A DNA stretch of 64,000 nt. It comes from Deltaproteobacteria bacterium HGW-Deltaproteobacteria-4 (GTDB taxonomy: Bacteria; Desulfobacterota; Desulfuromonadia; Desulfuromonadales; UBA2197). A program made the translations under genes and the position numbers. The stretch lies in contig PHAV01000005.1 of assembly GCA_002841765.1 (NCBI GenBank), positions 104,466-168,465 on the forward strand. The letters run 5' to 3'. This document shows positions 62,059 to 64,000 of the stretch, piece by piece (the stretch's first letter is position 1; each line of letters begins with the position of its first letter). The notes below the pieces were generated by a model. That model did no database searches. It was given only the letters and a program-made list of their open reading frames with translations, and was not told the DNA's origin.

Positions 62059-62561
62059 TTTCCTTCTCCGAGTTGCTGTTGCAATGACGCTGATTTGGCC
62101 AGTAAGTTCTCCCGGGTTTCCTGTCGGAAGGTTTCCAATCGTTGTGCAATTTCCGGATGCTTGATAGAGAGGATTGAGCAGGCGAGATAAGCGGCGTTCC
62201 TGGCCCCATCCACCGCCACCGTCGCCACTGGAATGCCCGGCGGCATCTGGACAGTTGAATAGAGGGCATCCACTCCGCCGATAGCGCCGGAGGCCAGCGG
62301 CACACCGATAACCGGCAGGGTCGTTTTGGAAGCAACCACTCCCGCCAGATGGGCGGCCATGCCAGCTCCGGCAATCAGCACTTCGATGCCGCGCGCCCTG
62401 GCGGAGCTGGAGTATTCAGCGGTCTTATCCGGCAGACGGTGTGCCGAACAGATATCCATCTCGCAGGGGACTCCCATTTCCTTCAACACTTCTGCCGCTT
62501 TGCGCATCACCGGCAGATCGCTGTCACTTCCCATCAGGATGCCAACCAAAGGTTTTTTCAT
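62055..62561 (-). CDS. purE: N5-carboxyaminoimidazole ribonucleotide mutase (class I PurE)
   Basis: Carries out the mutase step to CAIR in purine synthesis. At 168 residues it starts KPLVGILMGSDSDLPVM; SAHRLPD and GAGMAAHL are class I-like (class II has SSHKTAE). The active-site Ser/His region and VQMPPGIPVATVAV are present. Class I PurE normally needs PurK, which is not in the window. It overlaps the carbonic anhydrase gene by four bases. Confidence 0.95.
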   Translation of the reverse strand: MKKPLVGILMGSDSDLPVMRKAAEVLKEMGVPCEMDICSAHRLPDKTAEYSSSARARGIEVLIAGAGMAAHLAGVVASKTTLPVIGVPLASGAIGGVDALYSTVQMPPGIPVATVAVDGARNAAYLACSILSIKHPEIAQRLETFRQETRENLLAKSASLQQQLGEGK

Positions 62562-62686
62562 TACGTTCTCCTTTTTTTAGCGGTCTCTAAACACTGTTCA
62601 GGCTTGTCGCCCGCTGAATGCGATCCCTGACGGCCCTCCACGGGCCGCCATCCCGGAATCCCCGGCTCCAAACGATTCGGCTGAAT

Positions 62687-63574
62687 TCACTTCCCCGTCC
62701 CGGTAAGCCGAACCAATGCCTCCATATATTTTTCGCCGGTTTTCCGGACAATCTCATCCGGCAGTGGCGGTGGCGGGGCGGTTTTGCCCCAGTCGAGAGT
62801 TTCCAGGTAATCCCGCAGGAACTGCTTGTCAAAACTCGGCTGCGCTCCGCCAGGCCGGTAGCTGTCACTTGGCCAGAAGCGTGAGGAATCCGGGGTCATG
62901 CATTCATCAATAATGATCAGTTCGCCGTTATGGATGCCGTACTCGAACTTGGTGTCAGCGATGATGATCCCCTTGGTGGCGGCGATGTCACGGGCCCGCT
63001 TGTAGATGGCGATGGTGACATCCCGGATCTTTTCGGCCATTTCCCGCCCAACCAACTCCACGCAGCGGTCAAAAGAGATGTTCTCGTCATGCTCTCCAAG
63101 CTCAGCCTTTGTGGATGGAGTGAAAATAGGTTCCGCCAGTTTGGCCGATTCCAGCAGTCCTTGCGGCAAGGGGAGGCCGCAGATGGCGCCGCTCTTTTGA
63201 TAGTCCTTCCAGCCGGATCCCGAGATATAGCCTCTGACGATACACTCAACCGGCAGAGGCTTAGCCTTTCTGACCAGCATCGAGCGCCCTTCCAGAATAT
63301 GGGCGTATTTGCGGCACTCGGCCGGAAAATCCTTCACATCGGTGGAAATGATGTGGTTAGGGATGATCTCTTCCATCTGGCGGAACCAGAATGCGGAGAT
63401 TTGCGTCAAAACATAGCCCTTGTCGGGGATGCCCTCGCCCATGATCACGTCAAAGGCGGAGATGCGGTCGGTTGTGACGATCAGCAGGGTTTCACCAAGG
63501 TCATAAATGTCGCGGACCTTGCCGCGCGCGGCCAGTTTAAGATCGGGAAAATCGCTTGAAAGAAGAATGGCCAT
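62687..63574 (-). CDS. purC: Phosphoribosylaminoimidazole-succinocarboxamide synthase
   Basis: Joins CAIR and aspartate to SAICAR with ATP, the step after PurE. At 295 residues it is of the long type (the short bacterial form is about 235). N-terminal [49 protein letters not shown] and [14 protein letters not shown] are visible. It lies upstream of purE with a 125-base gap; the three minus-strand genes could be one operon. Confidence 0.96.
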   Translation of the reverse strand: MAILLSSDFPDLKLAARGKVRDIYDLGETLLIVTTDRISAFDVIMGEGIPDKGYVLTQISAFWFRQMEEIIPNHIISTDVKDFPAECRKYAHILEGRSMLVRKAKPLPVECIVRGYISGSGWKDYQKSGAICGLPLPQGLLESAKLAEPIFTPSTKAELGEHDENISFDRCVELVGREMAEKIRDVTIAIYKRARDIAATKGIIIADTKFEYGIHNGELIIIDECMTPDSSRFWPSDSYRPGGAQPSFDKQFLRDYLETLDWGKTAPPPPLPDEIVRKTGEKYMEALVRLTGTGK

Positions 63575-63604
63575 GATGTTCGTTATCCTTTCGGTGTAAA
63601 GACG

Positions 63605-63841
63605 TTAATTTTCATGCTGATATTTGAACGGAATAGGGGTCTCTGCGGCCGTTGCGGTTGATGTCTCGGGCGCAGTACATCTTGAGTATGATTTTCCGGA
63701 AAACCAGAAGGAGAAGAAGCTCATGGCGAGGACCATGAAGAAGGCGAAGATGATACCGGCTTTGCCGCCGGCAGCGCTGCCCATGAGGATGATAAGTACA
63801 GTAAGAAGGGAGAGAAGCAGAGTGGACTTGATGTGATTCAT
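63605..63841 (-). pseudogene. htpX: htpX remnant, N-terminal fragment with frameshift
   Basis: The first 50 residues match the HtpX protease N-terminus: MNHIKSTLLLSLLTVLIILM, then GKAGIIFAF and SFFSFWFSGK. At GGAAAATCATAC a base is apparently missing: the next frame continues IILKMYCARDI, as HtpX does (KIILKMYGA...), and then stops after QISA. The zinc-binding HEXXH domain is absent. GGAGG lies ten bases before the ATG, so a 78-residue membrane peptide may still be made. Confidence 0.7.
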
Positions 63842-63897
63842 TATTTCTCTTACCTCCAGGGACGTGTTTAGTTCCTGTTCAAGAACTAAGGTGTCGC

Positions 63898-64000
63898 CGG
63901 GGGTGGGCCTGTAAAGGATTTTGTGTAAATGGGTTTGTCGGTTAATAAGTCGGCATCCTGTCGCCGAAGATGATCGTAAACTGATTGAGTGCCGATTTCC
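63898..64000 (-). mobile_element. Terminal end of an IS256-family insertion sequence (partial)
   Basis: The sequence GGGTGGGCCTGTAAAGGAT and then TTTGTGTAAATGGG (about 63901-63933) matches the typical IS256-family terminal inverted repeat (CTGTAAA...TTTTGTGTAAA). The transposase C-terminus follows directly inside. The element continues past the right edge; its other end and target duplication are not visible. Confidence 0.75.
63942..64000 (-). CDS. IS256-family transposase, C-terminal end (partial)
   Basis: On the minus strand the frame reads KSALNQFTIIFGDRMPTY and ends with TAA at 63942-63944. The ALNQFTIIF-type ending is characteristic of IS256 (Mutator-type DDE) transposases. It lies 10 bases inside the terminal repeat. 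The catalytic part is outside the window, so integrity cannot be judged. Confidence 0.7.
   Translation of the reverse strand, partial: KSALNQFTIIFGDRMPTY

Noticed and set aside
1..64000. CRISPR arrays, tRNA or rRNA genes
   Set aside because: No regularly spaced direct repeats and no cloverleaf-like or rRNA-like sequence were noticed on reading; a tRNA scan was not possible.

Overview
The window looks like a chromosomal segment of an anaerobic, metal- or sulfur-reducing member of the Desulfuromonadia (Geobacter/Desulfuromonas/Pelobacter relatives). The grounds are gene content recalled from that group: an SfrAB-type NADPH oxidoreductase, an inner-membrane NapC/NirT multiheme cytochrome resembling ImcH, a reduced type II secretion cluster resembling the Oxp/Pul locus of Geobacter sulfurreducens, a SIS-domain/siroheme/heme cluster with a CobA-HemD fusion, and a CarD-ispD-ispF block. 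Most of the window is GC-rich housekeeping sequence. The first 3.9 kb and the stretch after about 53.8 kb look more accessory.

Layout. (1) 1-3.9 kb: the tail of a possible membrane protein, a sigma-54 activator with two cysteine-bearing PAS domains, a TPR protein, and a convergent operon of three very small genes (52, 51 and 95 codons). The first and third share an almost identical N-terminus. A sigma-54-like promoter and a cluster of TGCAAC(A) repeats lie upstream. (2) 3.9-8.7 kb: acnA, serA, trxA. (3) 8.8-16 kb: one co-directional tetrapyrrole operon (SIS protein, precorrin-2 dehydrogenase, cytochrome c assembly protein, hemA, hemC, cobA-hemD) running into rpe and a small lipoprotein gene. 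(4) 16-20.7 kb: sfrB-sfrA. (5) 20.9-30 kb: tkt, carD-ispD-ispF, aroC, srkA-like kinase, AEC permease, murB and a SlyD-type isomerase with a cysteine/aspartate-rich insert. (6) 30-41.4 kb: YqaA-like protein, AspT-like transporter, acyl-CoA synthetase, rubrerythrin, ferritin-like protein, multiheme cytochrome, thioesterase, folK, short transaldolase, sucCD. (7) 41.5-45.2 kb, minus strand: plsY, mltG and a response-regulator/J-like/TPR protein. (8) 45.5-53.7 kb: an eight-gene reduced type II secretion / type IV pilus-like cluster. (9) 53.8-61.3 kb: a comM remnant, then an envelope-modification set (LTA-synthase-like enzyme, EptA, DgkA, response regulator, histidine kinase) and a SOUL-family protein. 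(10) 61.4-64 kb, minus strand: carbonic anhydrase overlapping purE, purC, an htpX remnant, and the terminal repeat and C-terminus of an IS256-family transposase running off the right edge.

How the genes fit together. Glutamyl-tRNA reductase, porphobilinogen deaminase and CobA-HemD feed siroheme and heme synthesis, in line with a cytochrome-rich lifestyle; the adjacent assembly protein would attach heme c. Aconitase and SucCD belong to the TCA cycle that oxidises acetate, SfrAB would handle the NADPH produced, and the NapC/NirT cytochrome would move electrons from the quinone pool to the periplasm. EptA releases diacylglycerol when it modifies lipid A and DgkA recycles it; the adjacent two-component system is the likely regulator.

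The best candidate for an undescribed system is the micro-operon at 2743-3393 with its putative sigma-54 promoter, upstream repeats and neighbouring PAS/sigma-54 regulator and TPR protein. No homology search was possible; assignments are from reading the sequence and recalled family features.
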